NCBI GenBank assembly: GCA_002083365.1 | Contig: LVWS01000022.1 | Span: 62,001-126,000, forward strand | Source: Nitrospira sp. SG-bin1 | Lineage (GTDB): Bacteria > Nitrospirota > Nitrospiria > Nitrospirales > Nitrospiraceae | Direction of reading: 5' to 3' | Length of the DNA stretch: 64,000 nucleotides | Part shown: positions 44,439-53,841 of the stretch, in pieces | Position numbering within the stretch: the stretch's first letter is position 1 | Layout of the letters: the number at the start of each line of letters is the position of its first letter | The notes under the pieces: generated by a model | Told to the model about the DNA's origin: nothing | The model's input: only the letters and a program-made list of their open reading frames with translations | Databases searched by the model: none | Translations under genes and position numbers: made by a program

Positions 44439-45275
44439 CTAAAAATGACTCACGAGGGTGCCGACCGTCTCCTTCAGACGCTTACGCTCGACGATCATAT
44501 CGATCATGCCGTGTTCGAGAAGAAACTCCGCCCGTTGGAACTGATCCGGCAACTGTTGCTTGATGGTTTGTTCGATCACACGAGGTCCGGCGAATCCGAT
44601 CAACGCTTTCGGCTCGGCAATGATGACGTCTCCCAACATCGCCACACTGGCCGTGACGCCGCCGAACGTGGGATCGGAAAGGATCGAGATGAACGGCAGC
44701 TTGGCCTCGCCGAGCTTCGCGACCGCGGTCGAGGTCTTGGCCATTTGCATCAGCGACAGGATGCCTTCCTGCATCCGCGCGCCTCCGGAAGCGGTGACCA
44801 AGACGACCGGCAGCTTCAGCTCCAATGCCCGATCGATCGCGCGGCAGAGTTTTTCCCCGACCACGGATCCCATGCTCCCGCCCATGAAACTGAAATCGAA
44901 GACGCACAGCACGACGCGACGCGCGTTGATCAGACCTTCCCCGATGACGAGGGCATCCTTTCGGCCCGTCTTTTCTTGGTGCGCCCTGACACGATCTCGA
45001 TAGGGCTTGGTGTCTTGGAACGTTAAGGGGTCTTGAGCTTCCAGCTCGGCATCCCATTCTTTGAAGGTCCCAAGGTCGATCAGTAACCCGATTCGCTCGG
45101 TCACCGAGATCGGAAAGTGATATTCACATTTCGGACAAACCTTGCTGTTCCGATCGACTTCCTTCCGATAGACGATCTCCCGGCAATGGTTGCACTTGAG
45201 CCACATGCCTTCGCTCCCTTTGGAACGAGGCGGCGGAGCGGATTCCGTCTGTTTGTCTTTCTTGAACCAAGCCAT
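44439..45275 (-). CDS. accD: Acetyl-CoA carboxylase carboxyltransferase subunit beta
   Basis: Beta subunit of the carboxyltransferase that makes malonyl-CoA for fatty acid synthesis. The N-terminal zinc finger is clear (C-x2-C ... C-x2-C, as CNHC and CPKC near residues 28-50), followed by the crotonase-like core with GGSMGSVVGEK and the GARMQEG loop. 278 residues, slightly short but complete. accA is not in the window. First gene of the accD-folC-lptD-trxA set. Confidence 0.95.
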   Translation of the reverse strand: MAWFKKDKQTESAPPPRSKGSEGMWLKCNHCREIVYRKEVDRNSKVCPKCEYHFPISVTERIGLLIDLGTFKEWDAELEAQDPLTFQDTKPYRDRVRAHQEKTGRKDALVIGEGLINARRVVLCVFDFSFMGGSMGSVVGEKLCRAIDRALELKLPVVLVTASGGARMQEGILSLMQMAKTSTAVAKLGEAKLPFISILSDPTFGGVTASVAMLGDVIIAEPKALIGFAGPRVIEQTIKQQLPDQFQRAEFLLEHGMIDMIVERKRLKETVGTLVSHF

Positions 45276-45393
45276 GATTCAGTGTCTCGTCATATGCACG
45301 TCGGCAGTCGACCGGCTATACCGTGGCCTGCGGCAGCCTCCTCCGCGCCAAGCCGTTTGGAGCCTTACCGATCTCAACAGCGATGAATGCCGG

Positions 45394-46101
45394 TCATTGT
45401 CCGGCAGCTGACGCCAATCTCGCCAACATCCATACTCCTACCGACACGCTGGCGATGCTGGCCAGACCTTGGACCGCCCCAAAATGCCGCTGACTGATCG
45501 AACGCGAATAGATGACCGGCACACTGATCGTCAGCCCGACGACCATCATGCCGATGATCGAACCCAGGCCGAAGACCAAAATGGACAGCAGTCCCGTCTC
45601 TATTTCCTTCGTCGTGGAAAGAATCATCAGCATCAGGGCCGCCGACCCGGCGAGTCCGTGTACCATACCGATGCAGAGCGGGCGAATGGATTCGACCATC
45701 CAATGTCGATGACCATGATCATGGTGTCGTTGATGACTGTGAAAGTGGACATGCGGGGCACCATCATGCCGGTGACCATGCACATGCCATCGCTCCCGGT
45801 ACAGCTTGAGCGCCAAGGAGACACCCAGGACAATGAGCAGAATCCCCACACCTGACTCGGCAATGAGTTCAAACTCATCAGGGATATGGAACCCGGAGAT
45901 GAGGACGATCGATCCGACGACCAACAGGGTCATTGTGTGTCCAAGTCCCCACGAGAGACCAACGGCACCAGACGCAAGAAGCGACGGACGTTCGGCGAGC
46001 ACCGTCGATACCGCCGCCAGATGGTCGGTATCCAGGGCATGCCGTAACCCCAGCAGAAAACCCACTCCGAGCAAGGACAAGAATTCCGTCTCAAGCACCA
46101 T
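45394..46101 (-). CDS. Nickel/cobalt-type membrane transporter (UreH/NicO-like)
   Basis: 235-residue inner membrane protein with about six hydrophobic segments. The metal motif RHALDTDHLAA in the first helix is that of the NiCoT/UreH group, and a His-rich loop (about residues 105-132, with repeats of His-x-His) lies between helices three and four. Nickel or cobalt uptake is probable. Queg and other cobalamin users, and possible nickel enzymes elsewhere in the genome, would need it, but no metalloenzyme gene adjoins it. It is alone between accD and moaA. Confidence 0.8.
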   Translation of the reverse strand: MVLETEFLSLLGVGFLLGLRHALDTDHLAAVSTVLAERPSLLASGAVGLSWGLGHTMTLLVVGSIVLISGFHIPDEFELIAESGVGILLIVLGVSLALKLYRERWHVHGHRHDGAPHVHFHSHQRHHDHGHRHWMVESIRPLCIGMVHGLAGSAALMLMILSTTKEIETGLLSILVFGLGSIIGMMVVGLTISVPVIYSRSISQRHFGAVQGLASIASVSVGVWMLARLASAAGQ

Positions 46102-46211
46102 AGTTTAAGAAGTACACCCCAACGACTAGCCCTTCTTGCACTGACCACTGAGGCTGGCAATGGCGCCACCGAAGATGGGTGGGCATTCTAGCAGAAATAC
46201 ATAAAACAATC

Positions 46212-47249
46212 TCATCCTCCACGGGCATGCATCTCTAAATGTGGATCTTCCCGGAGGCGATCAATTTCGATGAGCCCTCCGTCTCGAAGCCCCGCCCGTT
46301 CCAAGGCCTTACGTTCCTCCGCTCCACGATTTCGTCGAGCCGCCCACTCCGATCGAATACGATCCCTCATATGCTCCGGATGCTCCTGCATGCGAAGAGG
46401 CTTACGCAGGTCCACTCCCACTCCTGCATACAAGCACAGATACCACAACCCGTCGGCGGTGATGCGGCTGCGATCGCACTGCGCACAAAACGGTGTCGTC
46501 GTTGACGGAATGATCCCAAAGATAGTGCCGTCCGGCAAGCTAAATCGCTGTGCGGGGGCTGCACCTCGTCCCGCCAGCACGGTGATTCGACCATACCGCC
46601 GCGCGAGAGCATCCAGGATCATGTCCTGGGAAAGGACCTTGTCCAGCCTCCATTCGTTCGCTCCGCCGACATCCATATATTCGATGAAACGAACCTCGGC
46701 GTGAAAGTGCCTCGCAAACTCGATCAAAGGGCTCAACTCATCCTCATTGAACCCGCGAATCGCGACGGTGTCGAGTTTCAAATTGGTGAAGCCCGTCTTC
46801 CCGACTGATTCAATCCCTTCGAGAACTCGTGCGAACTCATCCCGCCCGGTCAGTTGACGGAACCGCTCGGGTCTGAGCGTGTCAAGACTGATCGTCACGC
46901 GATCGAGCCCCGCCTCGTACAGTGCCTGAGCATACTCGGCCAACAGAATACCGTTCGTGGTCAACGCCACTTCCGTGATCCGCCGATCCTGCCGCAGCAA
47001 CCGCACCAATCGCGCCAAGTCTCGGCGCAACAGCGGCTCGCCGCCCGTCAGCCGGACTTTGTCCACACCCAAGTCGGCAAAATAACCCACCAGTGTGGCC
47101 ATTTCTTCAAAGGTGAGGATATCCTCTCGCGGCAACCAGACATACTCCGGCTCCGGCATGCAATAGTTGCAGCGGAGATTGCAGCGATCCGTCACGGACA
47201 GACGCAAGCTCCCCAGCGGCCGACCGAATATATCGGTTACGCGTTCCAT
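46212..47249 (-). CDS. moaA: GTP 3',8-cyclase (molybdenum cofactor)
   Basis: Radical SAM enzyme that opens molybdenum cofactor synthesis. N-terminal cluster C-x3-C-x2-C in CNLRCNYC, the C-terminal cluster in FCAQCDRSRIT... C, and the terminal Gly-Gly (residues 344-345) needed for activity. 345 residues from the ATG at 47249, which matches the family start (ERVTDIFGRPLGSLRLS). It is downstream of the moaD-moaE fusion (113 bases) and moaC on the same strand. Confidence 0.95.
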   Translation of the reverse strand: MERVTDIFGRPLGSLRLSVTDRCNLRCNYCMPEPEYVWLPREDILTFEEMATLVGYFADLGVDKVRLTGGEPLLRRDLARLVRLLRQDRRITEVALTTNGILLAEYAQALYEAGLDRVTISLDTLRPERFRQLTGRDEFARVLEGIESVGKTGFTNLKLDTVAIRGFNEDELSPLIEFARHFHAEVRFIEYMDVGGANEWRLDKVLSQDMILDALARRYGRITVLAGRGAAPAQRFSLPDGTIFGIIPSTTTPFCAQCDRSRITADGLWYLCLYAGVGVDLRKPLRMQEHPEHMRDRIRSEWAARRNRGAEERKALERAGLRDGGLIEIDRLREDPHLEMHARGG

Positions 47250-47362
47250 AAGACGACCATGAGAAAAGTCTTCTTTAGTCTGCCTCTCGAGTCGTACGTT
47301 GTTGGGTACGTCAAGCCTCTGAACGATGCGGGAACGCAGCCGGGCACCATTTTCACCATCCT

Positions 47363-48058
47363 CTAGGGATGTTCCTCCACCCAGACCTCCCCTTCCGGCG
47401 TATGTTCCAACTTCCAGATCGGCGTGATTTGCTTCAGCTCGTCGATCGCCCACTTGCAGGCGCGGAACGCGTCTGCCCGGTGCTCCGCACCCGCGATGAT
47501 CAAGACAATATTTTCACCGATGGCAATTTCTCCATATCGGTGAATGATGAGCAACTCCAGAATGTCGAAATCGTTCAGCGCCCGTTCCCGGATCTCATGC
47601 AGCTTCTTCTGCGCCATCCCTTCGTAGTGCTCGAAAGTAATCCCATCGACATCCCGGCCACGTGACCGATCACGCGCGATACCGAGGAACGTCGCAATCC
47701 CGCCGATCCGCTTGGATGTTTTTCGTACCCGATCGAGTTCCTGATCGATCGAGAAATTCTCCCGCTGCACACGAACGAACGGGCTCTCTTCCGTCGCTTC
47801 ACGCCCCGTACCGCCGGCAAACGGAGGCAACAGCGCCACCTCGTCGCCGTTGTTGATGATCGTCTCATCGTGCGCGATTTCCTGATTGACGGACACAAGC
47901 ACCTTCTTCTTCTGAATCAGCTCGCCAATCGCTGGATAGCCTCTATCGATTGCATCGATCAAATCCTTCACTGGCCGGCCATCATCTACATTCAACGACA
48001 AAGAACCCTGATTCCCCGCCAGCATTTTCATCATCCCGAACAATCGCACCGTGATCAT
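47363..48058 (-). CDS. moaD-moaE: MoaD-MoaE fusion (molybdopterin synthase)
   Basis: Both subunits of molybdopterin synthase in one 231-residue chain. Residues 1-83 are MoaD: ubiquitin-like, ending in the sulfur-carrying Gly-Gly (LLPPFAGG, 82-83). About 95-231 are MoaE with the catalytic lysines placed at K209 (DELK) and K216 (IWK) and the RADAFRAC helix. In the known fusions (such as mycobacterial MoaX) the chain is cut after Gly-Gly; the 12-residue acidic linker here (TGREATEESPFV) would be the cut region. moaC lies 24 bases upstream. Confidence 0.9.
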   Translation of the reverse strand: MITVRLFGMMKMLAGNQGSLSLNVDDGRPVKDLIDAIDRGYPAIGELIQKKKVLVSVNQEIAHDETIINNGDEVALLPPFAGGTGREATEESPFVRVQRENFSIDQELDRVRKTSKRIGGIATFLGIARDRSRGRDVDGITFEHYEGMAQKKLHEIRERALNDFDILELLIIHRYGEIAIGENIVLIIAGAEHRADAFRACKWAIDELKQITPIWKLEHTPEGEVWVEEHP

Positions 48059-48082
48059 TGTTCCTCTATCTGGACCTGAACG

Positions 48083-48577
48083 TCAGTCTTTCCTGGCATA
48101 CGTTCCTGATTTCCCCCCGGATTTCGACAGGAGACAGACCTCGCTGAAACTCATCCCACGATCCACCGCCTTGCACATGTCGTAAATGGTGAGTGCGGCG
48201 ACCGTCGCAGCCGTCATCGCTTCCATTTCGACTCCCGTCGGTCCTGTGGTCTTGGCTGTCGCCGTAATGATGATGGAACAGCGGCCTTGGGGGTCAGGCT
48301 GAGATTCTTCTTTGAAAGCAATGTCCACGCTCGTCAGGAGAATGGGATGACACATAGGAATCAGATCCGGGGTCCTTTTGGCCCCCATTACTCCCGAGAC
48401 CTGGGCGACGGCCAACACATCACCCTTCGCGATTTTCCCATGTTGAATCTTTTCAAGGGTTTCCGGAAGGAGAAAGACTTTGGCTTGCGCCGTGGCAAGC
48501 CGTTCGGTCGAGTCCTTGGCACTGATATCGACCATCCGCGCCCGACCCGATTCATTGAAGTGGGTAAAATCAGACAT
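48083..48577 (-). CDS. moaC: Cyclic pyranopterin monophosphate synthase
   Basis: Second step of molybdenum cofactor synthesis, acting after MoaA. 164 residues with the family motifs MVDISAKD at the start, the KGDVLAVAQ region, MCHPILLT and TGVEMEAMTA. First gene of the leftward moaC-moaDE-moaA set. No Moco riboswitch could be recognised in the 195 bases before it. Confidence 0.95.
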   Translation of the reverse strand: MSDFTHFNESGRARMVDISAKDSTERLATAQAKVFLLPETLEKIQHGKIAKGDVLAVAQVSGVMGAKRTPDLIPMCHPILLTSVDIAFKEESQPDPQGRCSIIITATAKTTGPTGVEMEAMTAATVAALTIYDMCKAVDRGMSFSEVCLLSKSGGKSGTYARKD

Positions 48578-48772
48578 TGTTGCGTGGAATCAGTACCTTA
48601 CAGTCGATACACAGCGGAATTATAGGTGCCGCCTGAAACGAAGGTCAAGCCGAAGAAAGACAGCGCTCGTTGGTGCCACAACAGAGGGTAGACATTGGCA
48701 GACCGCATGGAACTTTCCCTGCCCTTCGCCCTATACTGAGCAAACTTCGCTTCAGCACCCTCTAGGTGATCG

Positions 48773-50173
48773 GTGAGAATCATCACGGCAGTCGTGGTTG
48801 TAGCACTGATACTCGTAGGGACGGTTCTGCACTATGTGTGGGAACTGATCTCAATCGGGGCCGCCTACAAAGCGAAGAGCTTGTGCTCCGGCGTCTTCGT
48901 CTCGATGCGCTCTCCGGAGGATGTGCTGCATAACGACCTTGGAGTCGAGGATCTACCCATACTGCGTTCGATCAACTCAACCATTGACCGCACGACCCAG
49001 ACCGTGTCAACCACCTTTCTCGGGCTGATCGGACAATCCGCGGAGTATCGTCCTGGTCTCGGTTGCACCTTGAAGTTCAAGCACTACGAGCCACCGAGGC
49101 TCATGGATTTCAATCCCACCCTTGACCTCGTCAACACCTTGCCCGGTCACTGGCCGGCGACGGATTCGAGGGCGGAGGTTACGGCGGCGGTCGATCGGGA
49201 CCTGTTGAATGCGGCTCTGGACTGGGCTTTCGCTGAACCTGCTCAGACACGTCTCCGGCGCACACGCGCAGTGGTCGTGGTGCACCAAGGTCAGATCGTA
49301 GGAGAACGGTACGCACCGCCCTTTGACCAACACACGCCCTTGATCGGCTGGTCGATGACCAAGAGCGTGATGCACGCACTGGCGGGTATCTTGATTCAAG
49401 AGGGAAAGCTATCGCTCACCGATCCGGTTCAGGCGCCGGAATGGCCGGAGTCGAGCAACGGCAGACGCGCGATTACGGTGGATCATCTCCTGCAGATGAC
49501 CAGTGGAATAGACTTCGATGAGAACTACACCCACCCGCTGGCCGATGTCACGCATATGCTGCTGCGGACTCCGGATATGGCCAGTTATGCGGCCCGCAAG
49601 AAGCTCGTCGCGGAGCCAGGCTCGCAGTGGCGCTATTCGAGCGGCACCACGAACATTCTCAGCCGCGTCATGCGTCGTGCGGTCGGCGACACCGACTATC
49701 ATTCCTTTCCGCATCGTGCCCTGTTTCAGCCGCTTGGTATGACGGGCGCCGTGCTCGAGCCGGACGCCTCCGGGACGTTTGTCGGTTCTTCCTATACGTA
49801 CGCCACCGCGCGCGATTGGGCCAAGTTCGGTCTGCTCTATCTCCAGGACGGCATGTGGAACGGGCAGCGCATACTGCCGGCGGGCTGGGTCCGGCATGCG
49901 ACCACCCCGGCGTCACGTATTCCGGGAAATGCCTTTGGCGCGCACTTCTGGCTACAGATACCGGACGAATACAGGAGCGGGGGAAACGTAAATCTCTTAC
50001 CCCAAGACACCTTCCACGCCGTAGGACACGGAGGCCAATTCATCACCGTCATTCCCTCACGCGAGCTGGTCGTGGTTCGACTCGGACTGAGCCGCTACGC
50101 GTCAGCCTGGCAACATGACATCTTTCTGAGCAAACTGCTTCTAGCGGTCAAAGAGTCACTCGTGCAGAGCTGA
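48773..50173 (+). CDS. Membrane-anchored serine hydrolase, beta-lactamase family
   Basis: 466 residues with an N-terminal membrane anchor (residues 3-25) and a penicillin-binding-like domain. The catalytic Ser-x-x-Lys is in WSMTKS near residue 197, the Tyr motif in YSSGTTN near 288, and the third motif is GHGGQF near 425, as in class C-like esterases and peptidases. Cell-wall or ester substrate unknown. A GTG start with AGGTGAT upstream. Divergent from moaC. Confidence 0.88.
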   Translation: MRIITAVVVVALILVGTVLHYVWELISIGAAYKAKSLCSGVFVSMRSPEDVLHNDLGVEDLPILRSINSTIDRTTQTVSTTFLGLIGQSAEYRPGLGCTLKFKHYEPPRLMDFNPTLDLVNTLPGHWPATDSRAEVTAAVDRDLLNAALDWAFAEPAQTRLRRTRAVVVVHQGQIVGERYAPPFDQHTPLIGWSMTKSVMHALAGILIQEGKLSLTDPVQAPEWPESSNGRRAITVDHLLQMTSGIDFDENYTHPLADVTHMLLRTPDMASYAARKKLVAEPGSQWRYSSGTTNILSRVMRRAVGDTDYHSFPHRALFQPLGMTGAVLEPDASGTFVGSSYTYATARDWAKFGLLYLQDGMWNGQRILPAGWVRHATTPASRIPGNAFGAHFWLQIPDEYRSGGNVNLLPQDTFHAVGHGGQFITVIPSRELVVVRLGLSRYASAWQHDIFLSKLLLAVKESLVQS

Positions 50174-50350
50174 GGCGATCACGAAGTCGATGAGTCCCTA
50201 CAACAACGTCGGGCCCAAGACCAATACCGGATCCAAGTCGGGACCACGATAGCTCAGGCCGGCGATGAGTCTTGCGGCATTTCTCATGCATCTGCTCTCA
50301 ATAGACTCCTAAAGTAGCCTTGCTATACTCCCAGCAGTGCGGGAAGAACC

Positions 50351-51085
50351 ATGAAGAACCTGCTGCGTGGAATCGCGACACTTGGGTTGATCACCATCGT
50401 CGGAGGTCTGTGGTGGATGTACAACTCGCTGGATGCTCAGATCGCGTCCGCGATTCGCCGCTATGGCCCTGACATCACCGGTGTGCCGGTCAGCCTTTCG
50501 GATGCCAAGACCGACCTCGTCGACGGCAGAGCGGCATTACACGGCCTGGTGGTCGGCAACCCTGAGGGCTTCAGGACCGCGCATGCCCTGTCGCTCGGCG
50601 AAATCAGTATGACGCTCGACATCGGTTCGCTCACGACGGACGTGATCCGGATCAAGGAACTCACCCTCATCAAACCGGAGATCACCTACGAATATGCCGG
50701 CGGCGGGAGTAATCTCGACGTCCTCCAACGCAACATTGAGCGTTCGATCGGCCGACAAGACGATAAGAGGAAGAACTCTCGGGAGTCGGAATCGGGCAAG
50801 AAACTCGTCATCGAGCATTTATACATCAAGAACGGTACCGCCCGTGTGAGCGTCGAACTTCTCGACGGCGATGCGGTACAAGTGCCGATTCCCGACATGC
50901 ACCTACGGGATATCGGGAAGAAGTCGAACGGCACGACGGCCGGAGAAGCGACCCGACAAGTTCTCGGTTCGCTCGTCCCGCAGGTCAGCACGGCCGTGGC
51001 GTCACTTGGCGTGAATGTCGCCGGCAAGACCATTCAGAAAGGCATGGAAACCGCGACTCAGACCATCAAGGACCTTTTTAAATAG
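50351..51085 (+). CDS. Membrane-anchored periplasmic protein, AsmA-like
   Basis: 244 residues: one N-terminal membrane helix, then a beta-rich region with the feel of the AsmA/DUF748 family (VPVSLSDAKTDLVDGRAALHGLVVGNP; the repeated IRIKELTLIKPEITYEY style strands) and a C-terminal helical stretch. Such proteins are linked to envelope lipid transport; here that is only suggestive. No partner gene is obvious. The intergenic DNA between 50174 and 50350 shows nothing. Confidence 0.65.
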   Translation: MKNLLRGIATLGLITIVGGLWWMYNSLDAQIASAIRRYGPDITGVPVSLSDAKTDLVDGRAALHGLVVGNPEGFRTAHALSLGEISMTLDIGSLTTDVIRIKELTLIKPEITYEYAGGGSNLDVLQRNIERSIGRQDDKRKNSRESESGKKLVIEHLYIKNGTARVSVELLDGDAVQVPIPDMHLRDIGKKSNGTTAGEATRQVLGSLVPQVSTAVASLGVNVAGKTIQKGMETATQTIKDLFK

Positions 51086-51257
51086 CGAAAATATCTAACT
51101 GCGGTCCAATTTCGACCGGTTCGTCCTTACCATCCCCCTCTTTTTGCAGTCTGGAAAAACAACGGCCGTTTCAGTACACTCTTTCGAAGCGCAATCCGCC
51201 GTCGCCGATGGAAAAGCCGACACATCAGACTTTCACGATCTTGCAGCGAGGATTTCG

Positions 51258-51668
51258 ATGGGATTTTTAAGCAGACTGCTCGACATGCCCTCGTTCACCG
51301 GCGCCACCAATGCACTCTTGGTCGAGTTGGCTCTTCCCGAATTCACCGAATCGCAACGATCCCGATTAAAAGGCCGGGTTGTCGACCTCTACCGAACTCA
51401 CAAGGCTTCGAATGGGTCGACCGAAGTCATGCTGGCGGAGCTGAACCAAACGCCGCGCTTCTTTCAACTGAACATGTTGGCGCTCGCCATGAAAGACCTG
51501 GGTTATCCCCCGCCGTTCAAGAAAGAAAAGCTCCAGAAGGTCAAGGACCCCTTCGATCCAAAGCACGCGGATGAATATGCCATGCGCGCGGTCGCCCGGC
51601 GCCTCAAATGGCACTATGGGGTCGAAGTCTGGATCGCCGAGGAATCGATCAGTTTTGACTCCTGGTAG
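51258..51668 (+). CDS. Hypothetical protein, 136 aa
   Basis: Unknown function. A soluble, mostly helical protein with many Lys/Arg and a final WIAEESISFDSW. The open frame runs further upstream to 51144, but that part has no homologous look; the ATG at 51258 has GAGGA upstream. It lies between the AsmA-like gene and the OmpH-like gene on the same strand and may be cotranscribed with the second. Confidence 0.6.
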   Translation: MGFLSRLLDMPSFTGATNALLVELALPEFTESQRSRLKGRVVDLYRTHKASNGSTEVMLAELNQTPRFFQLNMLALAMKDLGYPPPFKKEKLQKVKDPFDPKHADEYAMRAVARRLKWHYGVEVWIAEESISFDSW

Positions 51669-51751
51669 CGAGACCATCGCTTGACAGACCCAGGGTACGC
51701 GGTTATTCTGCCCCGGTTCCTTCATTCACGTCGGGAGGCACGAGAGACGAT

Positions 51752-52291
51752 ATGCATATTCCTGCTTTGAGGACCCTGTTCCTTGTGGCCCTACTCGCTC
51801 CATTCGCGGCGACCTCCATCCAAGCCGCCGAATTTAAGATGGGGGTGGTGGACCCTCAATCCGTCTTGGAAAAATCCAAGGCGGGGAAGCGGGCGCTCGA
51901 AGGGCTGAAGGAATACGTCTCGACAAGACAGAAACTCCTGGCGAAAGACGAGGAAGACCTCCGCAATTACGAGAAACAATTGAAGGAACAGGCCCTCAAG
52001 TGGACCGACACGGAAAAGAAGGAAAAGGAGGGACAATTTCGGACGAGGGTTCAAGACTTCCAGAAGCGTGCACAGGAGTTCAACATGGAACTCCAGAAAA
52101 AGCAGAAGGAGTTGGTCGACGAATACATGAAGAAAATCTCCTCGGCGACACAAACGGTCGCGGAAAAGGGAGGGGTGGCCCTCGTCGTGGACAAAGGCAG
52201 CGAACAGACCGTCAAGATCGTGATCTACAATAAAGACACGATCGACCTCACCGACCAGGTGATCAAGGAATTCGATCGGGTGAACAAGTAG
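51752..52291 (+). CDS. OmpH/Skp-family periplasmic chaperone
   Basis: 179 residues with a signal peptide (to about residue 25), the family opening FKMGVVDPQSVLEKS, a long coiled coil rich in Glu, Lys and Gln (about 45-135) and a C-terminal beta part. Such trimeric chaperones keep unfolded outer membrane proteins soluble. No bamA beside it. Followed convergently by the rhodanese gene. Confidence 0.88.
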   Translation: MHIPALRTLFLVALLAPFAATSIQAAEFKMGVVDPQSVLEKSKAGKRALEGLKEYVSTRQKLLAKDEEDLRNYEKQLKEQALKWTDTEKKEKEGQFRTRVQDFQKRAQEFNMELQKKQKELVDEYMKKISSATQTVAEKGGVALVVDKGSEQTVKIVIYNKDTIDLTDQVIKEFDRVNK

Positions 52292-52312
52292 CGCTGGAAG
52301 AACGAAGCCGCT

Positions 52313-52681
52313 TCACTTCTCCAACGGATATCCGGCCTCCCGCCACGCGCGAATCCCTCCATCCATCGAAACCACGTTCCCATACCCCATCTGTTGCAAG
52401 GCATCCGCCGCCAACGCCGATCGATACCCTCCCCCGCAATAGAGCACAATGGAGTCCTGCTTATTCGGAACCATCGATTCGATATCCCGTTCGATAATCC
52501 CTTTGCCAAGATGCCGGGCGCCTCGCGCATGGTCCTGGGCGAATTCATGATCCTCCCGGATATCGATAAAATGGAACTGCTCACCACGGTCAAGACGAGC
52601 CTTCACTTCGGTCACGCTGCACTCCTTGACACGTTGTTTCGCCTGTTCGACCAGTCTTAAGAAGCCGGGATTATGTTTCAT
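52313..52681 (-). CDS. Rhodanese-domain protein
   Basis: Single rhodanese domain of 122 residues with the active-site loop CGGGYRS (Cys near 84) and the family's HFIDIRED region near residue 37. Possible sulfur transferase or arsenate reductase-like role; substrate unknown. The radical SAM gene lies 15 bases upstream in the same orientation, so the two are likely an operon. Confidence 0.88.
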   Translation of the reverse strand: MKHNPGFLRLVEQAKQRVKECSVTEVKARLDRGEQFHFIDIREDHEFAQDHARGARHLGKGIIERDIESMVPNKQDSIVLYCGGGYRSALAADALQQMGYGNVVSMDGGIRAWREAGYPLEK

Positions 52682-52696
52682 GCTCCTCCGCTTTCT

Positions 52697-53710
52697 TCAA
52701 AACAGCGATACCTGCTCAACGCCAGGACGTCGAAACGTCTGTGGAATGGCGGTCATGTCATCGTCCGGAAATCCCGCTCTCCGTTTGGCCAGCAGGAATA
52801 ACTGCTCGATCAGTTTCCAATAGGGCCCCTGCCCCGTCTGCCGCTTGAAGAATCGGCTTTCCGTCAACACCCCGCCCCTGATCTCACGAAGTCGATTGGT
52901 GATTTTCCCCAGCCGATCCGGAAAGGCCTCCCCGATCCGGTCCAGAAACACCGGTTCTAGGCTGCCGGCGAGTCTCAACAAGCTGTAGGTCGCGGTACGG
53001 GCGCCGGCATCATAGGCCCGCTCCAACAATTCAGGAATATCATCTTCATTCAGCCCGGGAATGACGGGTGCGATCGAAAGACCCGTCGGAATACCGGCAT
53101 CGGAAAGAGCCTTCATGGTGGAGAACCGCTTGATGATCGACGGCACATGCGGCTCCACCTTGCGGGCCACATCGTCGGAGGAGAAAGGAATGCTGAAATA
53201 CACGACTACCCAGGCCTCGCGATGCGACCGAACGAGCACATCGAGGTCGCGAACCACCAATGAACCTTTCGTGATGATCGCGACAGGGTTCCGATACTCC
53301 GCGCAAACCTCCAAACAGGCGCGGGTCAATCCGTACTCGGCCTCGAGCGGTTGGTAGCAGTCCGTGTTTCCAGAAAAGACAATCAGCTCTCCCTTCCATG
53401 ACGGCTTTTCAAAAGCCCGCCGAAGCAGCCGCGGTGCCTCTTCCTTCACCACGATCTTGCTCTCGAAATCGGTTCCGGCCCCGAACCCCCAATACTCGTG
53501 GGACGGGCGCGCATAACAATAGGCGCACGCATGGAAACAGCCCCGATAGGGATTGACGCTCCACCGAAACGGCAAGTCCGGGCTGTCGTTCCGGCTCAAG
53601 ATCTCCCGGCTGTCGTCCGCATAGAGCGAGAGCGTGGCTGTGCCGGCCGGTTCGAGCAGGTCCCGATGCCGTGACTCAAAGGGATTGGGGGGATTGGAAA
53701 TCTGACGCAT
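52697..53710 (-). CDS. Radical SAM protein of the PA0069 / SplB-related family
   Basis: 337 residues. The cluster motif C-x3-C-x2-C occurs in NPYRGCFHACAYCYA near residue 60, followed by FSGNTDCYQPLE and a C-terminal region typical of the family related to spore photoproduct lyase. The reaction is not known. The ATG at 53710 is taken since it fits the family start; a longer frame to 53746 is open. Paired with the rhodanese gene, divergent from serS (131 bases apart). Confidence 0.85.
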   Translation of the reverse strand: MRQISNPPNPFESRHRDLLEPAGTATLSLYADDSREILSRNDSPDLPFRWSVNPYRGCFHACAYCYARPSHEYWGFGAGTDFESKIVVKEEAPRLLRRAFEKPSWKGELIVFSGNTDCYQPLEAEYGLTRACLEVCAEYRNPVAIITKGSLVVRDLDVLVRSHREAWVVVYFSIPFSSDDVARKVEPHVPSIIKRFSTMKALSDAGIPTGLSIAPVIPGLNEDDIPELLERAYDAGARTATYSLLRLAGSLEPVFLDRIGEAFPDRLGKITNRLREIRGGVLTESRFFKRQTGQGPYWKLIEQLFLLAKRRAGFPDDDMTAIPQTFRRPGVEQVSLF

Positions 53711-53841
53711 GAACCTATCCTGTCCTTCAGGCCCAATGGATGTCAATTCCCCACGTTGGTTCGCAAGATCATAATGCAGTGGTTTCGTTGACTCTCCGGA
53801 ACTCAGATGTTAGATTCCAACCGCTTTTTGAAGAGCGACCT

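Noticed and set aside
48578..48772. Molybdenum cofactor riboswitch before moaC
   Set aside because: No set of paired elements with the known conserved bases could be found by eye.
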